Assembly (NCBI GenBank): GCA_009869945.1
Contig: WIXG01000802.1
Location: 1 to 20,861 of the forward strand
DNA length: 20,861 nt
DNA from: Mesaphorura yosii
Taxonomy: Eukaryota; Arthropoda; Collembola; Poduromorpha; Tullbergiidae
Direction: 5' to 3'
In this document: in pieces, positions 1-13,000 of the stretch
How positions within the stretch are numbered: position 1 is the stretch's first letter
How the letters are laid out: each line of letters begins with the position of its first letter
Translations under genes and position numbers: made by a program
The notes under the pieces: generated by a model
Databases searched by the model: none
What the model was told of the DNA's origin: nothing
What the model saw: the letters and a program-made list of their open reading frames with translations, nothing else

Positions 1-112
1 GACCCCCTAATGTTAAGGGCTAGTCGGATAATTATCGATTGATAATTATCATTGATAACTATCCGATAATTATCGGATTTTTTCGAAAAAATCATGATTT
101 TTTCACACCCTG
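1..112 (+). mobile_element. 3' part of a hAT-like MITE (non-autonomous DNA transposon), truncated by window edge
   Basis: The block is built from the 10-nt palindrome GATAATTATC (27-36, 41-50, 65-74, and a one-mismatch copy at 54-63). It then has a perfect 18-nt palindrome at 76-93 (GATTTTTTCGAAAAAATC). It ends in CACACCCTG at 104-112. The reverse complement, CAGGGTGTG, matches the start of the copy at the other end of the window (CAGGGTGCG at 20718) in 8 of 9 positions. Together these look like terminal inverted repeats. CAGGG-type ends are typical of hAT elements, so the family call is an inference. There is no coding capacity. Positions 1-84 are identical to 20778-20861. Combining the two partial copies gives an element of about 172 bp. 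A satellite-type repeat is the main alternative. Confidence 0.55.
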
Positions 113-819
113 GGATCACCGCAACTGGAGCAAGATCAAGGCGAAAGACAGCGTAGGAATGCAACGCAATGCTTGTGGTCTCTGCGCAGCGAAGACTGGA
201 CTCAGAACATCCCAAACTTCGACAACTCGACAACCTACACTTGCGAGACAAGAGACTCATTCAAGAAGAGGCCCACAAGAAAGAGAGAAAGCAAAAGCAA
301 AACTTTGTCATTTCCTTCTGCCTGTCTTGCGGAAAGCAAATAGAAGCTTCATTGAATTGGGGTTCATTTCCTCAATTAGATTGTAAGCTTGTTCTTATGC
401 TTCGTCTTGCGCTTGCCAGCGAAAGCGAGTTCGAATCTCCAGCACAGAACACGTGCGGTTGGCAGTTGGCTGCTTTCCCCATTGTGCCCTGCGTTCCTGG
501 CACCGCAAATCAGGTGCAAAGTACTTTCTCCTAATTGCTCTCGACAGACGACAGGTTGATTTAATCAATATCATTGCGAGAATTACTTTCCTGTCCCACT
601 TTCACTTTTGCACACTCAGGAACTGAATTCGCTTTGCGTTAATGACCGTTAATTCAATTTTAATTTGGAGGCGCATTCATTAAATCATCATGTCGAAATA
701 AAATCGTGATTCGCGAATTGAGCAGGTTTGAAGACCGTATTTTGAGCGTAATTTGATTTCAACCCTTTAATTTGTCCTCAGTGCGCAATTAACTAGTTAA
801 AAATCAGAAGTACACTTAC
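113..819 (-). other. DDR intron sequence downstream of exon E (runs off the left edge)
   Basis: This follows the GTAAGT donor at 819-814 on the minus strand. The next DDR exon, expected to encode the juxtamembrane stalk or transmembrane segment, is not recognisable before the window edge. A 121-codon plus-strand open frame (169-534) has no recognisable domain and is probably chance. I see no RNA gene here. A B-box-like string near 430 lacks a matching acceptor stem. Confidence 0.6.
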
Positions 820-1039
820 ACGAATTGAAGAAGACTTCCGATAGTAGCAGCCAGTGATTAGAGTGAATTAATTCCAGACGTATGTAATTTGCGAGAATTC
901 CACGGAGAGGAATTGTCACCAAGTGCGACGTGTCATTTTTGTAGTACGCGAGTCCAGCCTCACTTGGGCTCCAGCGGAGTGGAAACTCGGAGAATTTGAG
1001 TCCGTCCAGGCTAAAGTATATGTCCACTGATGCGAAAAT
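820..1039 (-). CDS. Ddr: DDR exon E: end of the DS-like domain
   Basis: The exon runs from acceptor CCTCTTCCAG before 1039 to donor GTAAGT after 820. It is 220 nt: 73 codons plus one base (phase 1). It encodes IFASVDIYFSLDGLKF, then YYKNDTSHLVTIPLRG, then ANYIRLELIHSNHWLLLSEVFF. The last part is the family's typical 'A-x-x-V/I-K/R-x-x-x-x-x-x-x-x-W-x-x-x-S-E-V/I-x-F' ending of the DS-like domain. N-D-T is a potential N-glycosylation sequon. An alternative donor two bases upstream (GTGTAAGT) would change the phase. The consensus GTAAGT at 819 is preferred. Confidence 0.92.
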
Positions 1040-4000
1040 CTGGAAGAGGCGACAAATAACAAACATTGCAATGTGTGATTAGTGATTAATGTCTGCCCTG
1101 CTGGAAGTTAATTCCTCAGAGCTTCGAGTGAAGCAGTGCATCTTCGGCTTACGGCTTATGGTCAGTCTATAATTACAATTATCGGTCCGGACTTGTGTTG
1201 CTACTGTGGTGTGGTGTTGAGTTAATCTTAATTAGGTTCGGGGCTAATAATAAGTTTCTAAATTAAGCTGGACAGCGGGCAAGGCGCGCGCACGAGGCTA
1301 ATTAGGAATTTAAGACTTGGCGCTGCCGCTGCGCTGGCGAGGCGAATCTTCTTACACCTGAGATCCGCCACGTTCTTTCCGAGTTTAGCACCGTCATAAG
1401 AGAATCCTCAGCCTACACAATGCGGACCGGGTACGGAAGAGGTACCATCATCATAAGTTATAGTTCAATGAACAGGAAGTGAGAGTAATGATAATGGAGT
1501 CTTTCTCGCGTTGCGTTGCTGTTATGCTTAAGAACGTGGACGTACGCTTACGCGGGAAGTGAAAGATGCTTTCTCCATCCCATTAAGTTAGAAAGTACTT
1601 GGAAGAAATTAGAAACGAGCACATTGTTGCTGTTCGGTTCTCTTTCCTCCTCTGCATTCTACTCTGCGTAGCAGTTGCGTCCTGTTTATGTGGGTATCAT
1701 CGATCTTGTCTCCGACGGTAATATTTCAGCGACACTTTCAAAAGGAGAGCACGGCAAAGGCAGCCTGGGTAACACTTAATTAAGATAAACGTGCTAAAGA
1801 GTCAAGGCTCATGCTTCTGCGTCTGCGGGTACGACAGCTTTAGTCGGACTTCGGGCTCACAGAGCGTAGCTGTTTATGGTTTTATAATAGACAATAGGGC
1901 ATTGGATCGTAATGCCAGTAATGCTCTTGAAGCTGTATTATAAATATGTCACCGTCTGCGTCTGCCTTATGAATCCACTGCAAAATGGGCTTTTAATGTC
2001 TTCACACATCAGCGCGAGCCTTCTCCGTGCTTACCTGGGCTCCGTGTGACACGTAATTGTTGACATACACCGAGACAGACTCGAATTTCCTCACGGCATC
2101 AAATTGGAATCCAAGCTTAATTGGCTGCGTGGAGTTGTTCCAACCGATCCACATGTTGCCTGCAATGCAAGAAAGAAATATCGTTGGTCATTGGACATTG
2201 TCAAATCAAAGCAGAGTAGAATTCTGCCCTCGGAAAGGATTTGTATTTGATTCTAGTCTTCGTTTCGTCATTGTCGCTTTCCCTCCACCGCTCAGCCTTT
2301 AGCTTTACTTGATTAGATTTTATTGAGTGAAAGAGTGGGCTAAAGTGTTTATTGAATCTTTCGAATCTTCCCCTCTCATCAAATACCAAAATGTACGCAA
2401 AACAATGTGAAATGCTTTCAGATTCGAATCACAAGATACATTGTACGCTTTACTATTCCAAGTTTACATGGTAGAACGTAGAAATTATATGGTCTGGAAA
2501 AGTGTTAAATAGTTTATATAATCGTTTATCTGGAACTTAACTGTGACTTCGACTGAATCTGTGAACCGAATCGCTGAGTGCTTTCTGAGCGGAGAGAGAA
2601 ACCATCGAAATTCTTGTGCTCTTTTTCGAATGGGTTTGATTTCAATTTCTCCGTCCGTAGAATGTAGAGAATTGCGAAGAGTGGAAGAGAAAGCAAAGCA
2701 CCAAATCTAATAATCCTAATGCAGTTGCGCCCTTCACTCTACAAGTACAATGGTTTTAGCGAATTGGTGAGTTGATCTCGATTATTGGGAGCTCATATTC
2801 ACTGCGCTGCGTATGCAGAAGCAGTGATAGGCTAAATCTCAATCTTATTGTTTCTAATCGAGTTTTACACTACAACTACAGCTCACAGCAGCAAAGAGCA
2901 AGCAAGCCAGAGCAGAGCAGCGCGGTGAGCTGCATGGTGATTACAAAGTATCAAATTACTCCCGCGAATGCTTTTGCTTTGTCCCCTCGAAATTCTTCGC
3001 GTGCTTTTCCCTTTAACGCCTGCATTAAGGAATTTGATGAAATTTGATCCCAGCTTAGAGCCCGAATCAAAAGTTGCAAGTTGCAACGTAGTTCAACAGA
3101 TTTTAAAGTGCATTGCATTCTTGCATTTAAATGCAGTTAAAATATTTTAACCCATTCCTCTTGGAAAAACAGAAATGAAATGCTGCGACTCGCAAATGTG
3201 AAAAATTGGTTCAGACATGTACTCAATCCAAATTCCATGCAGTTCCATGTAACGGAAATCGCGCTGGGATTTGGGAATGAAAATGAAGATGAGTTAAAGC
3301 AATGGCTTAATGTTCACCATACGCAAAGCCAACGCCAAGCCAGATTACAAGATGGTACCCGAAACCAGACAAGGAGTCGAAGACATTGAAAAGTCGACGA
3401 CCGCTCGTTGCTCGTACTCGCTTCGGCCAACTTGCACTGGACTTGGCGCAAGAAATCAAAAGAAATTCCAACTCTTTTTATCAACGCAGTTGCACCGCGT
3501 GGCGTGTGCTATGCGTGCAAAACATTACACGCAGTAATCACATTGAAAGGTCATTTTTATACCGTCGCAGACGCGTCGTTCAGCGCAGTGCGATGCTGGA
3601 TTGGACTGCTATCGAAATGGCGAGAGAAGTCATCAAAGGGTAAATACACGAGCCACGAGACGGAGAGAGAAAGTCGCGTGCCCGTTGAGTCGTGCCCATC
3701 GTTACAATATGGTCAGTGGTCATTCTCACTGTGATGCGAGCAGTGAGTATAATCTTCCAAATGTGTGTGATTGTGCAATCAGTTACGAGCCGCGAATACG
3801 ACTGCAACTGTGACTGCACGAAACTCTTTTTCATCATGCGAAAGGATTGCAGCCAGCAAAAAGAATCTCAAGAAATTCAGTCGTGCATCGTCTGACCCAA
3901 AGTTGAAACTTTGAGACAACTTTCCTCTCACGAAGATTAAATATGATAAAGTGTGAATCCTCACACTGACCAGTCCTATAATAGACAAGTTTTCTGTAAA

Positions 4001-7000
4001 CATGAAGCCAGGGCCATACCAAATTGCGCCCAATTCTTTCATATTTGTCGGATGTTAAGAATTATGAGTTCAGGCATAATTCAATTTGGCTCCCTGCAAT
4101 TTTGCAGGTTTCGGATCTGTCTCCAATGTTGACAAAAGATTCTTCAGCCCTCAGCGTCCAATTAAAGACAAAAATTCAGAGAATCGCGACTTTAAGGCGC
4201 TCAGCAAAGAAAATGAAGCAGAAAATCTTGAAAAATGGAAACACTTGAGAATTTGGCCTGATCTTTCATCAAATAGATTATCATGACTTCGAATCTATCA
4301 TGATTTGCTGTTTTTGCCTTTTCGCGTGGCATTTTTGTCAAACTGGAATTTGGAGATTTGCGTTTGCTATTCGCTGCTTGTAAATTGTTATTGGCACTGG
4401 CAGGGCAGGCACAGCAGGCACTTGTACTCGTGCGATCAGCGATCGTGCCTAAGCATTTGTAAACACAAAGGCTTATCGTCGGGATCAGAGTGCTTGTCAC
4501 CGCCATGCCATTGCGGCTTGTAATCCTTTATTGCATGCATACTCAGAAAACACAATTTCGCCACGTTTATCCATTGATTCAGGGATTGTTGACTTTCCTC
4601 GAGTCGACACGACACACAGAAAGCAAATCCACAATTTTTCATTAGAAAGCAATAAAGTCCGTGCACAAGAATTCGTGACTTGACACGCGAACTACAAAAT
4701 TACGTCCTCTTCACTGCAAGCCGAAGCCGAGGGTCCATTTGGCCAAGACTGCAGGTAATCTTAATTGAAATCCATGTTTCGGACTTGGATTAAACGAAGC
4801 TCGCTTAAAAATTTGCATACAAACGCCCAAACAAGGCAATCTACTCCACGAAGCTCTATTAAGCAAGACCAGAAGCTATTTACATTGTAATTTGGCTGGT
4901 CAAATGGTTTTTGTTGTTACTCTTGTGAGGAGAGCAGGCAGGGTAATAAAAAGGTTAATTAAAAGAGAATTCTTGCACACGCCTGCCAAGATTCTCATAT
5001 CATACGCTATACGCATTTTCTTTCTCTGTCCCGGAATTTCACCTTCGGGAATTCCGTGCGCAATTTTCCTGCCTTAAATTAACTGCGTAATTTACAGCAG
5101 TGTGTAATTAATGCAGGTGGAATGCATATTTAATGGGAAATGTAATTAAATGATGCGGATCTCCAAAGCAAGAGTAAACAAGCTTGGGAATGGGAACTTG
5201 GCTTCCTACGGACAGGGGCCAACTGCAGAGAATAAGCGACGACGACGGTGTTTCCACTTCATTTCATAAAGCGCAATACAACTGCATCCAACTTGCTGTA
5301 ATACTTGGAAACTTCGAAATATTTGTCCCTTGCTCACAATTTTGCATTTTTATGCAGTTTAGCACTACTACGCTAAGATGCAACTTTACCTTTACAAGCT
5401 GGGAGTTGCGCTTTTAATAGAAACACCGCCAAGGCAAGGCGCTGTTTATCATAAACTTGAACTTAAATGCCTGAACACTGCACTGTCTTCGCAAAATTAC
5501 GATCCTAAAATATTCAATTTCGTCATCTTCGTCTGCCAACTTGCCTTTTCACGTTTTTAAGTTCACACTCACAAAAACAAAAGTTCTCAAGTCTAGCTAT
5601 CCTCACAAAAGTATTCATAAAGACTCGTCTCGGCTTAAGCTTCCCGCGAGTAAATGAAAAGGAAGAAACTAATAACTTTCATTGTGCGACTGAAGAGAGG
5701 CAAGGCAAATGGCAAATCTTCATAACAAACTTTTAATACTTAATATATTATTAACTTTTAGTTTACCAACTGTCTGTCTTTCTTTCATCAAACTTCTTGG
5801 TCTCTCAGCCAGATTTTTATCTCTTTGCATTTGTTGTGTGCGCGGGTGTGAAAATGACGACGACGGCTACTTACGTTTGGATTTATTCACAATTACTTTT
5901 CTCTATACACCGACTTTCATTCGAAAACTCGGCGTCGTGACTTGAAATTCAAGAATTCGTTGGATCAGTCAGAAAAGGTGAGTTCAATTAGGCTCAGGGT
6001 GAAAAATAAACAACTTTGCGTGCACATTTTTAATTAAAGCGAGATTTGGTCGGTCGAGTTCGAAGTCCCAAATTTCCTTTGCCGGTACTTTGCCAAATGC
6101 AGCAGAAACAAGCAGCAGTTGAGCCTAATCCACGTAGACACACCACGCCGCATGTGGCCTTGAAAAGCGCCAGCGCAAAACTTTCACTTTTGCCGAAAAG
6201 TGAAAAAGTCACTTTACATTAGTGAAATGCTACAAAAATTCAATTCAGTTTTCCTTTCTCTTATTAAACACGCAGGCACGGCATGGCACAAGGGAAATAC
6301 TTTAAGCCCTCGGATTTTTATGCAAGCTGCAGTCGCAACTTGCTCGTCAAGTCAAGTCAAGTCAGGCGAAAGGAAGAGCAAAAGCTTCTAAGCCGGCGCC
6401 AAAGCGTCAGCTCCGATTTTAATATTCTCCAAAACTGCTAACTAACTTTTTGTCTCTCGCAGCCCATTATTAGTTATTATAGAAAGAAATCCTCGCGGAC
6501 GTGGGCTTCGGCTTGCCCGCATTACATTGCATTTGTGCGTTTCAAAGCTGCATGCAGGAAATTAAAAACATTTCCCTTATCATAACTCGCATATTTTTTC
6601 TTGTGTCGACTTCCTTTTGTCTTTCCAGCCTCGTCTTCTCTGTTCGCTGTTCTCCGTGTCGTGTCAGGCCGTGCAATGCAGTGCAGGAAACGAAATTGAG
6701 ATTCTGTAATCGCTTTCACCCTTCCCAAAGCAGCGAAAGCCTATCGTTCATTTACACGTATTCATAAAAGGCACATCACTGCACTGCAATGAAAGAATAT
6801 TCAGCATGGGACAAAATGAACAGCAACCGCACACAATTTAAAATACAGGGCAGAGATGCACTGAGAGATTCCATTGACTCAATTCACAGCTTTCTCTTTT
6901 GCATTACCGTGCCGTTCCACAGTGCCAAGTAGAGCGTGAACAGTCATTGCATTGAACAACAAAAACAGCTCGCGAGACCGAGCGAAAGGAGATTGAAAAG

Positions 7001-10000
7001 AATTCAACCAAATTTTAATATTGTGGCTTCGCACGCGCCACGAGTACGCAGTTCAAAAGAATTCAGAAGTTCTTCCAGCGTGGCTCCTGCAGAGGCTGAG
7101 GCTTATGTTTTCTTAAATGAAATTACATATGTAAAATATTAAGGTAACCAAATAACAACAGAAATAGTTTCACAAATCCTTCGCTTCTGCGTCTGCAAAA
7201 GGAAAAGCAAGCCAAGGAGCTCATTTACGATGTAAATTTAAGATAATTCAGTAAATATGCACGGCAAGGTTTGGCCAAGACGTTGGGTTTAAGAATTCAT
7301 TTCCCATTTAGGAAACGCCTGCAAAATTGTCTTCTTCAGTCTCCGCTTCGGCTTGTTTTGCATCCTGTCTCGCTGTCACAGCGCAGCGGATTCCTGCGCA
7401 TTTTAAATGGAATGGAATAAAGTGCTTGTGTGCTTCGGTCTCAGGCTCATTTTCGTCTTTCTTTGCTTGTATTGCCAACCATGCAGAACCACGCCGAGTA
7501 CAGCGCTGTGCCGGTGCCATTTTTCTCGGAACGCGAGCGAACAGGTCTGGCTCAAGTAAAAGAATACTTTCACCCAGAGAAAGTATGTAAAATACTTTAT
7601 TACAAGTGTTCAGCGGCCCTGATGCTAATGCTGGTTCTCGTGCTCTCGGTCTCGTGCACCAGTTTCGGGTCTCATAATAAATGCTTACTATGCGTAAATG
7701 CGTAAACGCATAAATATTGCCTTGTTTATGTAGTCACAGTCTCAAGTCGCAGCCGCATGACTAAGCTATTTCTAAGCTGTTTTCGCAACATGCATGCCTG
7801 AGAAAAATACTGGCGAGGCGTACGATAAAATGCGAAAGGCGAAATACAAAAGTGGAAGCCATGTGCTTTAGAATGGCTTAAAGAAAGTCTGAGCTCCGGC
7901 TTCAGCTACGAGTTTTACGGCATATAAATATGTTACATTGTCGTCGTTCTTGTTCAGAAGACTAAATTGTTAATGCCAGAGACAAGCAAGCACCAGCACC
8001 AGCATGAGGATAACTCAAATTCTTTCATTTCATTATCGAGGGATTTGCGATGCAATATCGCAATTGCAATCGCTTGACTTATTCAAAGTGTTTCTCCCAG
8101 CCGCGTAAACTGCAGGAAGTAATTTTACAGATGACATTAACTAATATTCGATATCGCTGTCGCTTCAAGTTGTAGAATTGCACGTGCCTGGAATTATTTT
8201 TGCACCTGCACTGCCGGGTGAGACAAGTTAAATCCCCACCATTCAAACATTCATTGGCACTGATGAGCCATTAAAACTTCTGTGACTGCATTATTGCCAT
8301 TAAAGGCTTTAATGCCGCAAAGTGCATCACTGCAGGGTGCAGTGCTGCATTTTAATCCTCGACCAGATGCCACCTGCGGCTGCGGTTTACCCGAAGTTAT
8401 TGAATAATTTTGGAAACGGGTTTCAATTTAAATTGAACTTGTACTTTTGCCCATGCTTGGTAGCAAATTAGTAATTCTACGAGTGTAATAGGAAAGTAAT
8501 AAAAATAGAATCCTAAAATCCTGCTAATAGATTTCCTTCGCCTGTATCTCTGGTACCTTGAGTCATTTGAGTTTTCTCGAGGGACAAGATCTGAGCAGAG
8601 CGTCGTACATATTAAGTGGAAAACTTTCTCATTTTAGCGGTGGTAGTGTGCCTCACAGTGTCCCACCCCAAAGAGGAACTTAAGCAAAATTCGCAGGCGA
8701 ATTGCTCAAAAATATGGTTTTCGTGGCTGCCTGGTGGAAGAAAAATACCTCAACCTTGAAGCGAACGCGAGGTTTCCGACTTCTCAGCCGCCGGATTTGC
8801 GTTGCAGTGATGCAGATGCAATAGATAAATAGTCCGGACTTTTTCCCACGTCCCATGACAGACGGATTTGAATTTTTCACACCTTTGTCGCAAGAGTCTC
8901 CAGTCGTCAGCATTTTTGTCTACTATTTTTATAAGTTTTGCCAACGTAACTTGCCGCTTCACCGACCTTGGCTCAAATTGAATAAGATTTTAAAGTATTT
9001 TGGTCCAAGTTCGACTTGGTGACTGGTAACTGAATTCTCACGAGAGGCTTTTGACTGAGAAAATTTTTTCCCAAACTTTGCAAGCTTCCAGTGGACAGGC
9101 TATGTTGTACCGGATCTTCCTTGAGCACGATGATTTTACACGCGTTACGTGCACGCGTTTCGATTGTTCAACAAAGTTCAGGTTGCCCAGGTGCGCTTTC
9201 CTTCAATAACTCTCGTTCGCAATGAATTAATTGTTCTTTAATTAATACAAATTCAATTTTCATGCAAAAACTTGTGCGTGTCACTGCTGCGAACGAATTT
9301 GGTGTGAATTCATTGTTGAAACCTGAGCTGCTGCTATTTGTCTACTTGAGCACACACTTTAAAAGAAAATCCCATTAATTTTATTTGTGTGCTAAACAAA
9401 CACCAATCTGCACTTCCTGGAAGGGAGCCGTTCGGGCACGAATCGCAAACACCGCCTGTACTGCTCGCACTGCGTCGTAAGGCATTCGTGAATTTATTAG
9501 ATTTGACTTTGACTCGAGCCAAAGCGAAACTTATTGAATTTTACATCAAACATAGGCTCTAAGACCAAAATCGAGAATCTCCAACTTGAAATTGCATTAA
9601 CATCAATACACTATGGAGACAAAGACAATGGAGTGGATAGAGAATTGGCTCACCTTTCATTTTATGTGGACTGGTGAAGTCATCTGGACCAAACAACGAG
9701 TCTGTGAGGAGCCCGAGTCCACCGTGCAGTACTTCGTGCTCGTCCATCCATCCATCGTAGAACGTATCGCGGAGATCGACGTCCGGACTCTTGCGCCAGT
9801 ATCCCTGGGGAACTTGGTAATGGATCACTCCGCCTGCAAACGCAATGGACAAGAAGCATAAGAAAACGGATCGTCTTTCTTCCTCTGTTCACCCTTCCTG
9901 TATTACATGATCTTGTTCGCCAAGACGCGTACTCGCGTGCTCGCCCAGACTTTAAAAAATAACCGTACAATACTTTTCACTTAACATCATCTTGCGGTGC

Positions 10001-13000
10001 GGTCTTACTGCGTAATGCAACTGGATTCTTTGTAGGCGCTCACCCATGATTTAAGCTCACGCTGCGTTATTTTACAATCTTTTCCCCATTTTCACGATGC
10101 GAGATGAAATTAGTTGCATTTGGTGCACTGATCTCGTGCTCGTGTCATGCTGCGCGCTGGCAATGAATTTTTAACGCGGTGAAAGTGCATTTACGTGACG
10201 CTTCAGAAGACACGTATTCCGCGTGCATCTTATGACCAGACCAGACTAGACCAAGCCATTTGATGCAGCTCAGCAGAAGTGCACTGCACTCGCATTTTCA
10301 GCATGTGCAAAGTCATTTTTTAAACAACTAATGGACTTTTGGAAGTCCTGCCTCATTGTTCACGTGCGAGTTATCTCTTTTGTGTTTACTCAACGTCAGC
10401 GAAGAATCGAGGCTTCTGTTTCGCGCAATTTTTCATCTTCTCACATAAAATTATCGCCCCGTCGTCGTAATTCATGCTCAACTAAACTTATGCGCTTTGA
10501 TATTGCCTTGCCTATTATGCCTATTGCCTTGCCTGCCATTAAGCTCAGCATCACCATCAGCGTTGAATTGAACCGAATTTTGCGAGAACCAGCAAGAATT
10601 TTGAAGCCTGCTTCGTATTTGGGCTTCCGACTGCTTGGATATTTACCTGAATTGAGTTCGAATTCTGAATCGAGTCTGCGGGGAGTCCGAGTCTGGTCAG
10701 GCTTTTGTTCAGGTGAGAGCTTGTATGGTCATGACAGGCAGTCAGGCAAGCGGGCATCGCATCACATCAACAACATTTTAAGTTCTCGACTGCATTAAAA
10801 CACAACGCAAAGCCAAGCGCCTAGCACGACGCATGCTGACTGCCTACAGAGTCACTAAATTCCAATTTGCTTTCTCCTGCTTCCTTTCGTATTGTGTGAA
10901 CGCCGCATGGCGGTTGGTGCACCTGCACCAGGACCAGAGCTGACTGGACAGCAGTGCAAGAGACTCACGCATCCACGAGCTCATATTCACGCTCATGCAT
11001 TGCTACAATATTTATAAACGGTTAGCCGAGAGCTCAGAAGTTTTAAAATTGTTTTCCTTTTCATCCGTAACCGTAACTTGGAATAGTAAATGTTTACTTT
11101 CTCTTACACATGAGAATTTGAGCCGAGCAGGCTTCCTTGAAAGCTGCTACTACGACTCAGCTCAGCACGAGAGCGAGTACATTCACATTACATTTACTAT
11201 TCACTAGTCGCTATTCAATATTCGCCACTCAATCGCCAACATCAGCATCTTCTTTCAGGACTCAGACTCCATGCCGTCCACGGCATGCCAAGACTCAAGT
11301 AAATTCCGTCTAAATTATTCAGATTTTGATTTTCCTTTATTTTGACTTCCTGGAGAGCACGAGAGACAACAGCAGTGACTGAACCAAAACAAAGCGCTAT
11401 GCCTGCAGCAGCAAGCAAGCAAGAAAACAGCATCTAGGAAAACATTTGTCTCGCTCGGCCAGCAACACGCACGCATGCACGCACTTTACTTTACTTTACG
11501 CTTGCTTTGCTTGTTTAGGCTGGGAAATGGAAATGATGAAAAATAGAATCTTAAAATATCCGCGAGGTGAGTCCATGTTGATGTTGGTCTATTAGCTTGA
11601 GGAAATTTGAAAGGAAGGCCAAAGTTTGTTCTCATCAATGAATAAATGAATGTATGAATGAGGAAACAAACACAAGACAAATAGTAAAGGCACTCGCAGA
11701 GAAAGCACTGGTGCTTTTTGCTGGTTGAATTGGCTTTTCTTAAATAAATAAATGGCGCACGCAGCGCGGAGAAAGCGCACTAATGAAATGAAATGACATG
11801 TTCAATTATTCAACTCTTTCTGCGAACTCTGACTGCGAATTCAAGAATTGTCTTCAAGATTCTGAGGCTTTTGCCTGCCCATTTAACGTGGGTCCATTTA
11901 AGAAGTCCGCTCCTGAATCCTTTCCGTCTTTCGCCGCTCTTCCTTCTTATGACCCCTCGATTTCCTTTTCTGCCTGCCTTCATGCTGCTCTCTTCCTCGA
12001 AGAAGATTCTCATCCCATTTAATTATGTTGCATCATTTATAATATTAAAATGGAAGAACGCACGGCGGCGCTCCTGAATTTAAGGAATTCATTTCATTAT
12101 TGTGATGAGTGATACAAAATATCATAAATTTCGGGCCTGTGCCTACATCAGGCGGACAGGCATCATTCGAGCACCGCCTCAGGAAGGAAGACGAAGGGAA
12201 AGCGGAAGGGCTTCGCCGTCTCGGGGTTTGATGATGAGAAATAACTCAACAGACTCTACTTGGAAATTCATGGAATTCTTTACCTGGACAATCAAATGCA
12301 GGAAGGAATTCAGCAGCCGGCGGACGCGACGTGGGCTGGTCTGTTATTACGATGATTAAACATCGTTTGTGTTTCATTACGCTAATGCAATGTAAATTCT
12401 TATTCTTGGTATTGTATTGTCAGTTATTAAATGAAGCGTGCTCAAGCCAAATTCTCATGAATTTAAAGAAGAGGAAGAACGAGCACAGCGGTAAGACAAT
12501 TCGTCCTTGTCCACGTCGTCGGTCGTCATATCCTGGCAGCGCAGCGCTGTGTCTTTAAGCTAACGCTTTCCTTCCTGCGCTGAGTAAATATGTAATCTTT
12601 CACGAAAGGGGATTTAAAATTGAGGAGACCGTCAACGGCAATGCAAACAATGCACGAGTACGAGTACATTAACTCAAATACGCAAGAATCGTCGTCTCGT
12701 TGGTGAAAGTAGCTTATAATTTATTTATGCATGCTCCTCAGACGAAGTAGAAGTCGAAGTCAAGCTGGTAAACACAAAACCCGCGGCAGCTGGAAGACTC
12801 GGACGCAGACGCTTGGTTGATGAGAACTGAGAACAAGACTCGCGACCAAAGCGAAACCGAGCATTCGGTGAAGCCGAGTTGAATCTGAAGGTTTGTTTAT
12901 ATGATTTTAAATATGCATGCATGTTTTATTGGCTTCAAGGCATTATTACTCAAACAGACACGAAGAATGGAATTCTGGAGATGAAATGAGAGAGGAGAAT

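Larger units (their letters stand above)
2160..9653 (-). other. DDR intron C-D (7494 nt)
   Basis: This is the longest intron. The exons on each side rebuild a Gly codon and a continuous DS-like domain, so no constitutive exon appears to be missing. It contains many short open frames on both strands, all under ~110 codons and none with a recognisable domain. It also has a GTCAA pentamer run (6346-6365), a strong hairpin (8319-8353) next to a smaller palindrome (8298-8314), and several TGCATG words. I saw no transposase or reverse transcriptase remnant. Confidence 0.75.

Noticed and set aside
425..445. tRNA B-box-like string (GAGTTCGAATCTC)
   Set aside because: The T-stem does not pair fully, and I found no A box or acceptor stem at the right distance.
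169..534. 121-codon plus-strand open frame
   Set aside because: No recognisable domain. It lies inside intron sequence of the minus-strand DDR gene.
8319..8353. Candidate microRNA precursor
   Set aside because: The arms are about 16 nt with a 3-nt loop, too short for Drosha/Dicer processing. Reported only as a hairpin.
10331..10798. 155-codon plus-strand open frame, antisense to a DDR intron
   Set aside because: No recognisable domain, signal peptide or repeat, no splice-linked partners, and Arg/Ser/Leu-rich composition typical of chance translation. It is the longest such frame, so a transcript search would settle it.
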